From Pelagibacterium sediminicola (GTDB taxonomy: Bacteria; Pseudomonadota; Alphaproteobacteria; Rhizobiales; Devosiaceae): a stretch of DNA of 64,000 nt. The first letter of the stretch is position 1. Each line of letters starts with the position of its first letter. Where the stretch lies: NCBI RefSeq assembly GCF_003390885.1, contig NZ_QMEL01000005.1, forward strand, positions 124,001 to 188,000, written 5' to 3'. The notes under the pieces were generated by a model. It ran no database searches and was not told the origin of the DNA. It worked only from the letters and a program-made list of their open reading frames with translations. This document shows, in pieces, positions 19,681-28,567 of the stretch. A program made the position numbers and the translations under genes.

Positions 19681-21164
19681 CAGTTCAGTCCCAGTTTTGC
19701 CTTCAGGATCTCATTGACTGCCTGTGGGTTGGCCTTGCCGCCGGTCTGCTTCATCACCTGACCGACGAACCAGCCGAGCAACCCCGGCTTGGTCTTAACG
19801 GCCTCCACCTGACCGGGGTTCCCGGCAATGATCTCGTCGACGATCTTCTCGATGGCGCCGGTATCGGAAACCTGCTTCATCCCGCGGCTTTCCACGAGTT
19901 CCGCAGGGTCGCCCCCCTCGGACCAGACGATCTCGAACAGGTCCTTGGCGATCTTGCCCGAAATCTCGCCCTTGGTGATGAGGTCGATCACTCCGCCGAG
20001 CTGGTCGGCGCTCACCGGGCTCGAATTCACGTCCAGCCCTTCCTTGTTGAGCCGTCCGAACAATTCGTTGATGACCCAGTTGGCCGCGAGCTTGCCGTCG
20101 CGCCCGTTGGCGACCGCCTCGAAGAACGCGGCGGAATCGCGATCCGTCACCAGCACGCTCGCATCATAGGGCGAGATGCCATAGCTCTCGATGAACCGCG
20201 CCTGCTTTTCGTCGGGCAACTCGGGCAGGTTCTCGGCCAGCGCCGCGATGAATGCATCGTCGAACTCGAGCGGCAGGAGATCGGGATCGGGGAAGTAGCG
20301 GTAATCGTGCGCTTCTTCCTTGCTCCGCATCGAGCGCGTCTCGCCGGTCTTGGGGTCGTAAAGCCGTGTCTCCTGATCGATGGCCCCGCCATCCTCCAGA
20401 ATATCGATCTGCCGCCGCGCCTCGTATTCGATGGCCTGCCCGGCGAAACGCACCGAGTTGACGTTCTTGATCTCGCAACGCGTGCCGAACTCCCCGCCCG
20501 GCCGCCGCACCGAGACGTTGATGTCGGCGCGCATCGAGCCCTGCTCCATGTTCCCGTCGCAGGTGCCCAGATACCGCAGGATGGTGCGCAGTTTGGAAAG
20601 ATAGGCCCGCGCCTCCTCGGAAGACCGCATGTCGGGCTTGGAGACGATCTCCATCAGCGCCACGCCCGAGCGGTTGAGATCGACAAAGCTCATGCTTGGG
20701 TGCTGGTCGTGGATCGACTTGCCCGCATCCTGCTCCAGATGCAGCCGCTCGATGCCGATTTCCACCTCGCCATCCTCGCCTAGATCGAGCAGCACCTTGC
20801 CCTCGCCGACGATGGGGTCCTTGAACTGGGAAATCTGGTAGCCTTGCGGCAGGTCGGGATAAAAATAGTTCTTGCGGTCGAACACCGACCGCTTGTTGAT
20901 CCGGGCCTTGAGCCCCAGCCCTGTCCGCACCGCCTGGCGCACGCATTCCTCGTTGATCACCGGCAACATCCCCGGCATCGCCGCATCGACAAACGAGACA
21001 TTGGCATTGGGCGGATTGCCGAACTCGGTGGACGACCCCGAGAACAGCTTGGACTCGGACGTCACCTGCGCATGCACTTCCATCCCGATAACAATCTCCC
21101 AGTCGCCGGTGGCGCCGGAAATGAAATATTTCGGATTGGGCGTACGGGTATCGACAAGGGTCAT
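19680..21164 (-). CDS. gatB: Aspartyl/glutamyl-tRNA amidotransferase subunit B
   Basis: GatB is the kinase and tRNA-binding subunit of GatCAB, which converts misacylated Glu-tRNA-Gln and Asp-tRNA-Asn to the correct amidated forms. Signatures are [12 protein letters not shown] near the N-terminus, [19 protein letters not shown], and [19 protein letters not shown]. The C-terminal YqeY-like tail ([25 protein letters not shown]) is intact. Length is 494 residues. gatC and gatA lie about 3 kb upstream on the same strand, so the three genes are split by accessory genes. Confidence 0.97.
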   Translation of the reverse strand: MTLVDTRTPNPKYFISGATGDWEIVIGMEVHAQVTSESKLFSGSSTEFGNPPNANVSFVDAAMPGMLPVINEECVRQAVRTGLGLKARINKRSVFDRKNYFYPDLPQGYQISQFKDPIVGEGKVLLDLGEDGEVEIGIERLHLEQDAGKSIHDQHPSMSFVDLNRSGVALMEIVSKPDMRSSEEARAYLSKLRTILRYLGTCDGNMEQGSMRADINVSVRRPGGEFGTRCEIKNVNSVRFAGQAIEYEARRQIDILEDGGAIDQETRLYDPKTGETRSMRSKEEAHDYRYFPDPDLLPLEFDDAFIAALAENLPELPDEKQARFIESYGISPYDASVLVTDRDSAAFFEAVANGRDGKLAANWVINELFGRLNKEGLDVNSSPVSADQLGGVIDLITKGEISGKIAKDLFEIVWSEGGDPAELVESRGMKQVSDTGAIEKIVDEIIAGNPGQVEAVKTKPGLLGWFVGQVMKQTGGKANPQAVNEILKAKLGLN

Positions 21165-21268
21165 GGATCGCTCGGAAAAGGCTGGAGATAGTGGTGTTTC
21201 GATAGCCGAAATGGGCGGGGGAGGCTAGGGCCAATCGACATCCGGCGTGAGCGGTTAACATCGCAGAA

Positions 21269-21437
21269 CCCCTCACCCCTCCCCACAAGGGCAGGGCTAT
21301 CGCATATAGATCTGCCCTTGTGGCCTCACCCCTCCCCAGCCTTCCCCATCAAGGGGAGGGTGCTTCCTTTTCCTTGGAACTCTCCTACGCACAAGACCAG
21401 CACCTCCCCCCTTGTGAGGGAGGTTGGGAGGGGGGTA
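21269..21437. repeat. Family D repeat cluster
   Basis: This fills most of the 311-base gap between gatB and the DUF1801 gene. It holds CCCTCACCCCTCCCC blocks and the palindromic pair AAGGGGAGGGTG and TTGTGAGGGAGGTTGG. A facing pair of CCTTGTGG/CCACAAGG elements lies around 21285-21325. Equivalent units occur at 27.2 kb and 34.3 kb. I see no gene in this gap. Confidence 0.8.
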
Positions 21438-21475
21438 AGCGATACCAACCAAACCCGCAAACACCACTCACCCCT

Positions 21476-21886
21476 TCACATCTTCTCCCCCGGCAACCCG
21501 CTCGCCTGCTTCACCCAATCGGCGAACTGCCCCTCGTCCGGCTCATCACCCTCATGGATATGGAAATACCGCACCACCGGATATTTCGAGGTTACCGGCG
21601 GGGGCGGGTCGAGCGCGCCGCCATTGAGGAACGTGACTTTCACGTAGCGGTCGAAGCAGTGGAACGAGAGGAAATAATGGTCCTTCTCCACCCCGTAAAA
21701 GGGCGAGTTCCACTTCACCGCCTTCATCACGCCCGGCACGGTTTTCGTGACGATCTTGTCGATCCACCGGCCCACCGCCTGCTTCCAGTCGGGCATTGCG
21801 ACGATATAAGCCTGTACTGGCTCATCGCCATACCCCTTCGGAATTTGCGGGTTGCCGCCCGACAGCAGCACCGGTTTGTCAGTCAC
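21476..21886 (-). CDS. DUF1801 domain protein
   Basis: The 136-residue protein has the DUF1801 (YdhG-like) pattern: a GYGDEPVQAYIVAMPDWKQ helix pair, VKWNSPFYGVEKDHYFLSF and VKVTFLNGGALDPPP. The family adopts a small alpha/beta fold of unknown biochemical role and often accompanies ArsR/AHSA1 genes. The start is a GTG at 21886. It is the last of three small same-strand genes with the ArsR and AHSA1 genes upstream. Confidence 0.85.
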   Translation of the reverse strand: MTDKPVLLSGGNPQIPKGYGDEPVQAYIVAMPDWKQAVGRWIDKIVTKTVPGVMKAVKWNSPFYGVEKDHYFLSFHCFDRYVKVTFLNGGALDPPPPVTSKYPVVRYFHIHEGDEPDEGQFADWVKQASGLPGEKM

Positions 21887-21938
21887 CGCTCTTGCTCCTC
21901 ACGCGTCTTTTCCGGCAGGATGCCCCTTGAATGCGGCC

Positions 21939-22361
21939 TCAGTCCAGCGCCGCGACGGCCTTTTCGAGATTGGCCAGATGCTCGGTCCATCCATATTGCG
22001 CGCCACCCAGCGCCTGCTTCTGATCGGCCCGGAAACCGGTCTGCTCCATCCGCACATGCGTGCCGACCTCAGTTTCGGTGAGCGTAAAGGTCACGACGCT
22101 CTTGAGCGCATAGGCCGGGTCCTCGTGGGCGTGATCCCAGCGATAGGAAAGTCTCGTGTGCGGCTCGATGGCGAGGAATTCGCAGTCCACCCCGCCCCAG
22201 TCCCCGCTCAGCCGGAATTTTTCGCCCCGGCCCAGCACGAAATCGGTCTTCATCAGCCATTCCGAGACGAGATGGGGACTGGTCAGCGCCCGCCACACCC
22301 TTTCGGCCGGGAACGGCATGTCGCGTTCGACGACGACGGTACGAATGTCTGTCTCGGTCAT
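21939..22361 (-). CDS. SRPBCC (AHSA1-type) domain protein
   Basis: AHSA1/START-like proteins have a deep hydrophobic pocket that binds lipids or small ligands. The 140-residue sequence shows the pattern RDMPFPAERVWRALTSPHLVSEWL, LSYRWDHAHED and a C-terminal amphipathic helix HLANLEKAV. Its start overlaps the stop of the upstream ArsR gene by four bases (ATGA). ArsR-AHSA1 pairs are widespread in bacteria; the SRPBCC protein is probably the effector controlled by the regulator. Confidence 0.9.
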   Translation of the reverse strand: MTETDIRTVVVERDMPFPAERVWRALTSPHLVSEWLMKTDFVLGRGEKFRLSGDWGGVDCEFLAIEPHTRLSYRWDHAHEDPAYALKSVVTFTLTETEVGTHVRMEQTGFRADQKQALGGAQYGWTEHLANLEKAVAALD

Positions 22362-22681
22362 TGGTCCATCCTTCTGAGCAGATCTTCAAGCGCCTCGAAC
22401 CGGCCCGACCAGAACTCGGTCATCTGGTGCGTCCAGTCGATGAGCGGGGTCAGCGCCCGATATTGCGCGCTGTAATGGGTCTGGCGACCTTCGGGCCGGT
22501 CGAAAACCAGCCCGGCCTCTTTGAGCACCTTGAGGTGTTTTGAGACCGCCGGCTGCGAAACGCCCGCCCGCACCGTCAACGCGCCAACGGTCTGCGATCC
22601 CTCAAGGCACAACTGCTCAAATATGGCCCGCCGCGTGGGATCGGCAAGTGCCGTGAACAGGGCATCGTGAGGCTGGGACAT
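22358..22681 (-). CDS. ArsR-family transcriptional regulator
   Basis: This is a 107-residue winged-helix protein: ALADPTRRAIFEQLCLEG, the recognition helix AGVSQPAVSKHLKVLKEAGLV and the wing FDRPEGRQTHYSA. No CxC metal-binding site of ArsR/SmtB metal sensors is present, so it probably senses something other than arsenic-type metals. I use the ATG at 22681; a TTG three codons upstream is also possible, and neither has a strong ribosome-binding site. The gene is coupled to the AHSA1 gene, and it likely autoregulates this small operon. Confidence 0.9.
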   Translation of the reverse strand: MSQPHDALFTALADPTRRAIFEQLCLEGSQTVGALTVRAGVSQPAVSKHLKVLKEAGLVFDRPEGRQTHYSAQYRALTPLIDWTHQMTEFWSGRFEALEDLLRRMDQ

Positions 22682-22752
22682 CGCAATCAATAACTCGCTG
22701 GCTATGGCTGCGACTCATAACTGTCGGGCTATTGGTTTGTCAAGTATGGGGC

Positions 22753-22896
22753 CACCATCGCCGCCCCCTCATCCGACCTTTTGCTTCGCAAAAGCCCACC
22801 TTCTCCCACGAGGGGAGAAGGGGAAGTGTGCGGCAGCCACACGAGCCCCCCTCTCCCCTCGTGGGAGAGGGGTTGGGGGTGAGGGGGCCAGCGATG
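22753..22896. repeat. Family C repeat, about 140 bases
   Basis: A compound element: CCCCCTCATCCGACC, then a short variable part (TTTTGCTTCGCAAAAGC), AAGCCCACCTTCTCCCACGA and GGGGAGAAGGGGAA, a central block (CAGCCACACGAGCC), then CCTCTCCCCTCGTGGGAGAG and GTGAGGGGGCCAGCGATG. It can fold on itself. Two further copies lie at 28425-28567 (same orientation) and 62971-63107 (inverted). Confidence 0.87.
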
Positions 22897-22922
22897 TCAG
22901 CCGAGAAACGAAAGGCAAAAAA

Positions 22923-23438
22923 CTACCGCGCCTCGACCACCAGCCGCTTTTCCATGCGCACCTTCTCGATACGCTGGCCGATCATGCGCGAGAACTTTAT
23001 CCCCCGCCACACGATCTCATAGCCCTCGCGGGCATAGAACCGGATTGCTCCGCCATTTTCGGCGTGGGTTTCGAGCACGCTGACATCGTATCCGGCCCGG
23101 AAGATACCCTGCTCGGTACGGCTTAGCAGCATTCGCCCCACCCCAAGGCGCTGGAATTCGGGGGCGACCCAGAGGTCGGAAATATAGGCGCTCATCGCCT
23201 CGCACGCCGCCCAGCCGATCGGCTTGCCGTTGCGCTCGGCCACCGTAATGGCCGGCGTGGCGTTGATGCAGAAAAGCTGGAAGCTGAGCAGCAGCGCGTC
23301 ACGCTCGTTCTGCAGCGCCGCCTCGGTCTCCGAGCGCAAAATCTGCCGCATGCTCGAGTCCCAGGACGCAAACGCCAGCCGGCCGAGCTTGTCGGCTTCG
23401 GCGATCGAGGCTGTGCGCAGCGTCAGGTTGTCAAGCAT
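22923..23438 (-). CDS. GNAT-family N-acetyltransferase
   Basis: The 171-residue protein carries the GNAT core: ITVAERNGKPIGWAA (strand pair), ISDLWVAPEFQRLGVGRMLL with the Q-R-x-G-V-G acetyl-CoA loop, and the FYAREGYEIV segment near the end. The acceptor substrate is unknown. I chose the ATG at 23438 (MLDNLTLRTAS), seven bases past the chorismate mutase stop, because longer readings run into that gene. Confidence 0.88.
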   Translation of the reverse strand: MLDNLTLRTASIAEADKLGRLAFASWDSSMRQILRSETEAALQNERDALLLSFQLFCINATPAITVAERNGKPIGWAACEAMSAYISDLWVAPEFQRLGVGRMLLSRTEQGIFRAGYDVSVLETHAENGGAIRFYAREGYEIVWRGIKFSRMIGQRIEKVRMEKRLVVEAR

Positions 23439-23445
23439 TGGTCCG

Positions 23446-23760
23446 TCATGGCTTGCGGTTCCGTGCGATGATGATGCCCTTTTCGTAGTTGATATTCCAG
23501 CCAATAAGTGTGCGCCAGATCAACTCTGCCTGGTCCTCGTCGAGATCGAGCCCTGCCGCCTGTTGCCGGCGCTTGGCGATCACGGTCTCGATCCGGGCCG
23601 GGTCGTTGGCCTCGTGCGGATCGGTCTTGATCTCCGCCATCCGCGTCACATAGGCGTGCCGCTCCGCAAACAGCGCGACCAGCGCGCTGTCGATACGGTC
23701 GATCTCGGTGCGGACCTCGTCCTTGGTCTCACAGGCGGCGGGCGGTTTTATGGCGGTCAT
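23446..23760 (-). CDS. Chorismate mutase, AroQ type
   Basis: This all-helical enzyme converts chorismate to prephenate for phenylalanine and tyrosine synthesis. The 104-residue protein has the AroQ layout: VRTEIDRIDSALVALFAERHAYVTRMAEIK in helix 1 with the catalytic Arg, then RIETVIAKRRQQAAGL and a final helix with IWRTLIGWNINYE. I chose the ATG at 23760, where homology begins. It stands as a single domain and is followed by the GNAT gene. Confidence 0.87.
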   Translation of the reverse strand: MTAIKPPAACETKDEVRTEIDRIDSALVALFAERHAYVTRMAEIKTDPHEANDPARIETVIAKRRQQAAGLDLDEDQAELIWRTLIGWNINYEKGIIIARNRKP

Positions 23761-23913
23761 GGAGCGTACGGAGTCCCTTGAAAGATATTGCCCGGCAGGT
23801 GTGCCCTGCCCCGGCATCTTTTTCAACCCGCACAAATATCCCCGGGGCGCTCAACACGGTTATCCTGTCCGGTTGGAGAAAACCGGATGCGCGGGCCGGG
23901 AGGACCCAACGCA

Positions 23914-23959
23914 AAAAATGACTGAACGAATTGAACGCAATTCGTACAATCCGTTCAGT
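23914..23959 (-). terminator. Intrinsic terminator after the gatC-gatA operon
   Basis: Just beyond the stop at 23966 the minus strand holds a 13-bp inverted repeat, ACTGAACGGATTG and CAATTCGTTCAGT, with one mismatch and a 13-base loop. It is followed by CATTTTTTG. The T-run on the minus strand fits a Rho-independent terminator for the gatC-gatA transcript. The arms are not very GC-rich, so an operator role cannot be excluded. Confidence 0.7.
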
Positions 23960-23965
23960 TATGGC

Positions 23966-24280
23966 TTACTGCCGGGTGGTTTCCGACAGCGACAGCGCCA
24001 TGTGCTCCCATTCCTGGGACACCGAGGGCGCGGCGCGGCGTTTTCCGGCCTGCCGATACCAGTAGTCGGCGTTGCCCATATCGGCCTCGATCCAGTGCAG
24101 CAGGGCGTGCACCCAGTCGAAGGCCTGCACGCCCTCCATCGTCTGCACGATCCGGTGCGCCTCCTCCCATTCCGGCCCCATCCGGAATTCGCCCTTCCTG
24201 ATCCACCACAGGGCCTGCAGGGGCATGCTCATGTCCCTGGGCGGCGCCGACCAGTCGGACGTCGTGAAAATGTCAGTCAT
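23966..24280 (-). CDS. Conserved hypothetical protein next to gatA
   Basis: The 104-residue protein has the pattern LQALWWIRKGEFRMGPEWEEAHRIV, then AFDWVHALLHWIEADMGNAD and YWYRQAGKR. I recognise this layout as a short helical family (TPR-like in feel) that is common in Hyphomicrobiales, with no assigned role. The gene begins three bases after gatA on the same strand, so it is probably co-transcribed with gatCA. Confidence 0.8.
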   Translation of the reverse strand: MTDIFTTSDWSAPPRDMSMPLQALWWIRKGEFRMGPEWEEAHRIVQTMEGVQAFDWVHALLHWIEADMGNADYWYRQAGKRRAAPSVSQEWEHMALSLSETTRQ

Positions 24281-24283
24281 TGC

Positions 24284-25765
24284 CTACCACCATTGCGCCG
24301 GGGCGAGATCGAGCGCAGCGCTCTTTTCGATCACCCGGCCCGCCGCGAACAGCGTTTCCTCGTCGAACGGCTTGCCGATCAGTTGCAGCCCGAGCGGCAG
24401 CCCCTGCCCGTCCTTGCCCGCGGGCACGGCAATGCCCGGAAGCCCGGCCATGTTGACCGTCACCGTGAAGATGTCGTTGAGATACATCTTGACCAGATCG
24501 ACCTTCATCTCCTCGTCGGCGATCCGGAACGCCGCCGAAGGCGTCGCGGGCGTAAGGATGGCGTCGACGCCTGCGTTGAAGGCGTCTTCAAAGTCCTTCT
24601 TGATCAGCGTCCTGACCTTTTGCGCCTGCACGTAATAGGCATCGTAATAGCCGGCCGAAAGCACATAGGTGCCGATCATCACCCGGCGTTTGACCTCGCG
24701 GCCGAACCCTTCGGCGCGGGTCATCTCGTACATGTCGGTGATGTCCTTGCCCGAAACCCTCAGCCCGTACCGCACCCCGTCATAACGCGCCAGGTTCGAT
24801 GACGCTTCGGCGGGGGAAACGACGTAATAGGCCGGGAGCGCGTAGTTGGTGTGCGGCAGGGAAATATCCCTTACCGTCGCCCCTTCGGCCTTGAGCCATT
24901 CAAGGCCCTGCTGCCAGAGCCTTTCGATCTCGGCGGGCATCCCCTCGATCCGGTATTCCCTGGGCACGCCGATGGTCAGCCCCTTGACGCCCCGCTCCAC
25001 CGCCGCCGCGAAATCGGGCACCTGCAGGTCCGCCGAGGTCGAATCCTTCGGGTCGAACCCGCTCATCGATTTGAGCATGATCGCGCTGTCCTCGACCGTG
25101 CGGGCGAGCGGCCCGGCCTGATCGAGCGAGGAGGCATAGGCAATGATCCCCCAGCGCGAGCAGCGCCCGTAGGTCGGCTTGATCCCGACGGTGCCGGTAA
25201 AGGCCGCCGGCTGGCGGATCGAGCCGCCCGTATCGGTCGCCGTCGCGCCCGCGCAAAGCCATGCGGAAACCGCCGCCGCCGAACCGCCCGACGAGCCGCC
25301 CGGCACGAGGTCTTCCCCGCTCTCCCCGCGCCACGGATTGATCACCGGGCCATAAAAGGAGCTTTCGTTGGACGAGCCCATCGCGAACTCGTCCATGTTG
25401 AGCTTGCCCAGCATCACCGCGCCGTCGCGCCACAGATTGCTCGTGACGCTCGATTCGTATTCGGGCTTGAAGCCTTCGAGAATCCGGCTCGCCGCCTGTG
25501 TGTGCACGCCCTCGGTCGCAAACAGGTCCTTGACGCCCAGCGGCACGCCTTCGAGCGGCCTCGCCTCGCCCTTGCCGATACGCTCATCGGATGCCTTCGC
25601 CATGTCGCGCGCCTTGTCGGCGGTCACCGCGACATAGGCATTGAGCTTGCCATTGCCCGCATCGATGGCCGCGAGATACGCGTCGGTCGCTTCGAGCGCG
25701 GTGAATTCCTTCCTGGCCAGCCCGTCGCGCAGGGCCTTGAGGCTCAATCGGGTAAGATCGGTCAC
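24284..25765 (-). CDS. gatA: Aspartyl/glutamyl-tRNA amidotransferase subunit A
   Basis: GatA is the glutaminase subunit that releases ammonia for tRNA amidation by GatCAB. It belongs to the amidase-signature family, and the Ser-cisSer-Lys triad is complete: Lys79 (PLGVKDLF), Ser158 ([10 protein letters not shown]) and Ser182 ([11 protein letters not shown]). Length is 493 residues. It starts three bases after gatC. The presence of GatCAB implies that tRNA-Gln and/or tRNA-Asn are charged by the indirect route in this organism. Confidence 0.97.
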   Translation of the reverse strand: MTDLTRLSLKALRDGLARKEFTALEATDAYLAAIDAGNGKLNAYVAVTADKARDMAKASDERIGKGEARPLEGVPLGVKDLFATEGVHTQAASRILEGFKPEYESSVTSNLWRDGAVMLGKLNMDEFAMGSSNESSFYGPVINPWRGESGEDLVPGGSSGGSAAAVSAWLCAGATATDTGGSIRQPAAFTGTVGIKPTYGRCSRWGIIAYASSLDQAGPLARTVEDSAIMLKSMSGFDPKDSTSADLQVPDFAAAVERGVKGLTIGVPREYRIEGMPAEIERLWQQGLEWLKAEGATVRDISLPHTNYALPAYYVVSPAEASSNLARYDGVRYGLRVSGKDITDMYEMTRAEGFGREVKRRVMIGTYVLSAGYYDAYYVQAQKVRTLIKKDFEDAFNAGVDAILTPATPSAAFRIADEEMKVDLVKMYLNDIFTVTVNMAGLPGIAVPAGKDGQGLPLGLQLIGKPFDEETLFAAGRVIEKSAALDLAPAQWW

Positions 25766-25768
25766 GCG

Positions 25769-26056
25769 CTACTCCACAACCTTGGGAACCATGAAGAAAT
25801 TGTCTTCCGAGAGCGGCGCGTTGGCGACGATCTTTTCGGCATAGCCGCCATCGGTCACCGCATCCTCGCGGCGGCGAAGCTGCATCGGGGCCACCGATGT
25901 CATGGGCTCGACGCCCTCGACATCCACTTCGCCAAGCTGCTCGACAAAACCGAGAATAGCGTTGAGTTCGCCCTCATAGGCGGCAACCTCATCCTCGGTG
26001 ACCCTGATGCGGGCCAGACGCGCAATGCGTCTCACGGTATCGGCATCGACCGACAT
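25769..26056 (-). CDS. gatC: Aspartyl/glutamyl-tRNA amidotransferase subunit C
   Basis: GatC is the small scaffold that wraps around GatA and stabilises GatCAB. The 95-residue chain begins [17 protein letters not shown] and contains [20 protein letters not shown] and the [17 protein letters not shown] segment, all family-typical. The ATG at 26056 is chosen because AGGAG lies seven bases upstream; an earlier in-frame start adds 11 unrelated residues. Confidence 0.95.
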   Translation of the reverse strand: MSVDADTVRRIARLARIRVTEDEVAAYEGELNAILGFVEQLGEVDVEGVEPMTSVAPMQLRRREDAVTDGGYAEKIVANAPLSEDNFFMVPKVVE

Positions 26057-26146
26057 GAAACTACTCCTGCCATATGTGCGGGACTTCAATTACCGCGCCT
26101 TTTAGCAATGGCGGCGAACCAAAGGCAATCGGCAATTGCCGGGGCC

Positions 26147-26680
26147 TCATACCTCCACCGCCATCCCCGGTTCGAGAACGATCAGGCTCGCATCGCCCAG
26201 TTGCGGGGCAAGACCCTCAAAGGCCATATCCGCCGCGCCATCGCCAACGGCCAGCGCGATCAGCCGGGGCCGCGCAATTTCGAGCAGGGCCGCGCCCTCC
26301 GCCACACATTGCCCACCGGTCCCGCTCAACACCACGACGGTATTATCGGCCCACCGCCCCCATTGCGGCCCCGCCCCGGCATCGGCGATCACGAGAACCC
26401 CATCATCGACCGAAGAAGCCACAAGCCCGGCACCGAGCCGGAAAAGGCTCAAGCCTTCGTCACCTGCGCCCTCATCGATCAGCCGCCCGCGCCTGCGGGG
26501 CTTCCAGATGGAGGGATCAAACGGGGGAATGCCGTTCCGGGCCGCCGACACGACCGTCTGCGCGCCCGACACCAGTTCGCCGGGATCGACCCCCTCGGCC
26601 GCCCCGTCCGGATCGATGACCACGATCCGCCCCGCGATATGAATGCGGAAGGTCATCGCGGCAAACCATGTGATCTTCAT
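26147..26680 (-). CDS. Metallo-beta-lactamase-like protein lacking the metal ligands
   Basis: The 177-residue protein starts MKITWFAAMTFRIHIAGRIV and VIDPDGA, which resembles the start of UPF0173-type metal-dependent hydrolases (MKITWFGHSAF...IDP). However, the following HxHxDH motif and later His/Asp ligands of the fold are absent. The remainder looks like beta strands and short turns of a shortened version of the fold. It is likely non-catalytic or has another role; this is inference. GAGGGAA lies just before the ATG at 26680. It stands upstream of gatC on the same strand, divergent from ruvX. Confidence 0.72.
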   Translation of the reverse strand: MKITWFAAMTFRIHIAGRIVVIDPDGAAEGVDPGELVSGAQTVVSAARNGIPPFDPSIWKPRRRGRLIDEGAGDEGLSLFRLGAGLVASSVDDGVLVIADAGAGPQWGRWADNTVVVLSGTGGQCVAEGAALLEIARPRLIALAVGDGAADMAFEGLAPQLGDASLIVLEPGMAVEV

Positions 26681-26744
26681 TTCCCTCGTCCCTTGCCAAG
26701 CGGCGCGATACTGCTGATAAGCTGGCGAGGCCCCAACGGCAAGG

Positions 26745-27209
26745 ATGCCCATGACCGACACCGATTCTCCGCTGGCCGGCCTTGCCGAAAACGGCAAGCT
26801 GATGGGGCTCGATCTGGGCACTAAAACCATCGGCGTCGCCATATCGGACGCCCTGCGCATGACCGCCTCGCCGGTCGAAACCATCAAGCGCATCAAATTC
26901 ACCCAGGACGCCGAGCGGCTGGCAAAACTCGTCGCCGACCATAACGTCACCGGCATCGTCGTCGGCTTGCCGCTCAACATGGACGGCACCGAGGGCCCCC
27001 GCGCCCAATCCACCCGCGCCTTCGTGCGCAACCTGAAACAGAAGATCGATCTCCCCATCGTCTTCTGGGACGAACGGCTCTCCACCATGGCGGTAACCCG
27101 CACCATGCTCGAAGCCGACCTCTCCCGCGCCCGGCAGGCCGAAGTGGTCGACAAGCTGGCGGCAAGCTACATCCTGCAAGGCGCGCTGGACCGGTTGCGG
27201 CGGGGGTAA
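26745..27209 (+). CDS. ruvX: Putative Holliday junction resolvase, YqgF/RuvX family
   Basis: The RNase H-like fold is shown by [17 protein letters not shown] near residue 20, [17 protein letters not shown] and [12 protein letters not shown] with the catalytic acidic residues. Family members act in 16S rRNA 5'-end maturation and have been proposed as junction resolvases. The 154-residue length is typical. It is divergent from the MBL-like gene and is followed by a family D repeat before pyrB. Confidence 0.93.
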   Translation: MPMTDTDSPLAGLAENGKLMGLDLGTKTIGVAISDALRMTASPVETIKRIKFTQDAERLAKLVADHNVTGIVVGLPLNMDGTEGPRAQSTRAFVRNLKQKIDLPIVFWDERLSTMAVTRTMLEADLSRARQAEVVDKLAASYILQGALDRLRRG

Positions 27210-27223
27210 AAAACCCGGCGCAA

Positions 27224-27329
27224 TCACCCTCCCCACCAAGGGGAGGGTGTTTCCTTTGCTTGGACACCTCCTGCGCACAAGCCCGGCACCTCCCCCCTTG
27301 TGGGGGAGGTTGGGAGGGGGGTATTCGGT
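27224..27329. repeat. Family D repeat
   Basis: The unit CACCCTCCCCACCAAGGGGA is followed by GGGTGTTTCCTTTGCTTGG and, about 45 bases later, CCCCCTTGTGGGGGAGGTTG. It shares layout and wording with the copies at 21.3 and 34.3 kb. It lies between ruvX and pyrB, two genes on the same strand. Confidence 0.83.
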
Positions 27330-27424
27330 GCTTGCGGCTATATATGACTCACAAAAATCTCGCCCCACCCTTGCCGCACCTCTTCCCATGGGCTAGGGAC
27401 CGGCAGTCGCAAGCGGGGTATCAA

Positions 27425-28405
27425 ATGGCACGACGACAGCCTGAACCTTCCGACACGAAAACCGGCCCGACCGGGTCCTTTCTTCCTTTCCGTCACCGGC
27501 ATCTTCTGGGCATCGCGCAGCTTTCGCCCGTCGAGATCGTCGATCTCATCGACCGCGCCGAGGCGATGATTCCGGTTTCGCGGGCACGCAAGACGCTGCC
27601 CGGCCTCGCGGGCAAGACCCAGATCAACCTGTTTTTTGAAAATTCCACCCGCACCCAGGCGAGCTTCGAGATCGCAGGCAAGCGGCTGGGGGCGACCGTG
27701 CTCAACATGGCGGTCAGAACCTCCTCGCTCGCCAAGGGCGAAACGCTGGTCGACACAGCAACGACGCTCAACGCCATGCAGCCCGACGCCATCGTCGTCC
27801 GTCACGGCTCGTCGGGCGCGGTCGAGCTTTTGAGCCAGAAGGTCGAATGCGCGGTCATCAACGCAGGCGACGGCTCCCACGAGCACCCCACGCAAGCCCT
27901 CCTCGACGCCCTCACCATCCGCCGCCATTTCGGGCGGCTCAACGGGCTGACGGTGGCCATCTGCGGCGACATCGCCAATTCGCGCGTGGCGCGCTCCAAT
28001 CTCGTCCTGCTCGGTGCCATGCAGGCCCGCACCCGCGTCATCGCCCCCAAAACGCTATTGCCGCGCGGCGTCGAGCAGATGGCGAGCGAGGTCTTCACCG
28101 ACATGCGCAAGGGGCTCAAGGGCGCGGACGTGGTGATGATGCTCCGCCTCCAGAACGAACGCGCCAGCGGCAAGCTGATCCCCTCGGTGCGCGAGTATTA
28201 TCGCTTTTACGGCCTCGACGCCGAAAAGCTCGCCCATGCCAACGCCAACGCGCTGGTCATGCACCCCGGTCCGATGAACAGGGGCGTCGAGATCGACCCC
28301 GCCATCGCCGACGGCCCCCAATCGGTGATCACCGAGCAGGTGGAAATGGGAGTTGCGGTGCGCATGGCGGTGCTGGATGCGCTGCTGGGTGGGGAGAAGG
28401 AATGA
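27425..28405 (+). CDS. pyrB: Aspartate carbamoyltransferase catalytic subunit
   Basis: ATCase makes carbamoyl-aspartate, the first committed step of pyrimidine synthesis. The carbamoyl phosphate loop [20 protein letters not shown] near residue 65 and the aspartate-binding [11 protein letters not shown] near residue 280 are complete. The ATG at 27425 gives 326 residues; an earlier in-frame start would extend into the repeat upstream and is rejected. It pairs with the pyrC' gene downstream, as expected for ATCases that assemble with an inactive dihydroorotase. Confidence 0.95.
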   Translation: MARRQPEPSDTKTGPTGSFLPFRHRHLLGIAQLSPVEIVDLIDRAEAMIPVSRARKTLPGLAGKTQINLFFENSTRTQASFEIAGKRLGATVLNMAVRTSSLAKGETLVDTATTLNAMQPDAIVVRHGSSGAVELLSQKVECAVINAGDGSHEHPTQALLDALTIRRHFGRLNGLTVAICGDIANSRVARSNLVLLGAMQARTRVIAPKTLLPRGVEQMASEVFTDMRKGLKGADVVMMLRLQNERASGKLIPSVREYYRFYGLDAEKLAHANANALVMHPGPMNRGVEIDPAIADGPQSVITEQVEMGVAVRMAVLDALLGGEKE

Positions 28406-28424
28406 TGGTCTTACATTTTATGCT

Positions 28425-28567
28425 AGCATCGCAGCCCCCTCATCCGACCTTTCGCTTTGCGAAAGCCCACCTTCTCCCACGAGGGGAGAAGGGGAACCGT
28501 GGAGCAGCCACACGAGCCCCCCTCTCCCCTCGTGGGAGAGGGGCTGGGGGTGAGGGGGCCAGCGATG
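28425..28567. repeat. Family C repeat abutting the pyrC' start
   Basis: The copy runs from about 28425 to the pyrC' start codon. Its conserved right end reads GTGAGGGGGCCAGCGATG, and that ATG is the pyrC' start, with GAGGGGG placed about six bases upstream as a potential ribosome-binding site. The same end occurs in the other two copies, where it does not start a long gene. Confidence 0.85.

Noticed and set aside
21939-22681. ArsR-AHSA1 pair considered as a toxin-antitoxin system
   Set aside because: The SRPBCC protein has no toxin-like features and the pair type is known as regulator plus ligand-binding effector.
22753-22896. Family C repeat considered as a CRISPR array or riboswitch
   Set aside because: There is one compound unit per locus, no regular spacers, no cas genes and no known aptamer. 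It behaves as a dispersed palindromic element.
24851-26824. Open frame of 657 residues on the plus strand
   Set aside because: It is antisense to gatA, gatC and the MBL-like gene, all strongly supported by motifs; no domain is visible in the antisense product.
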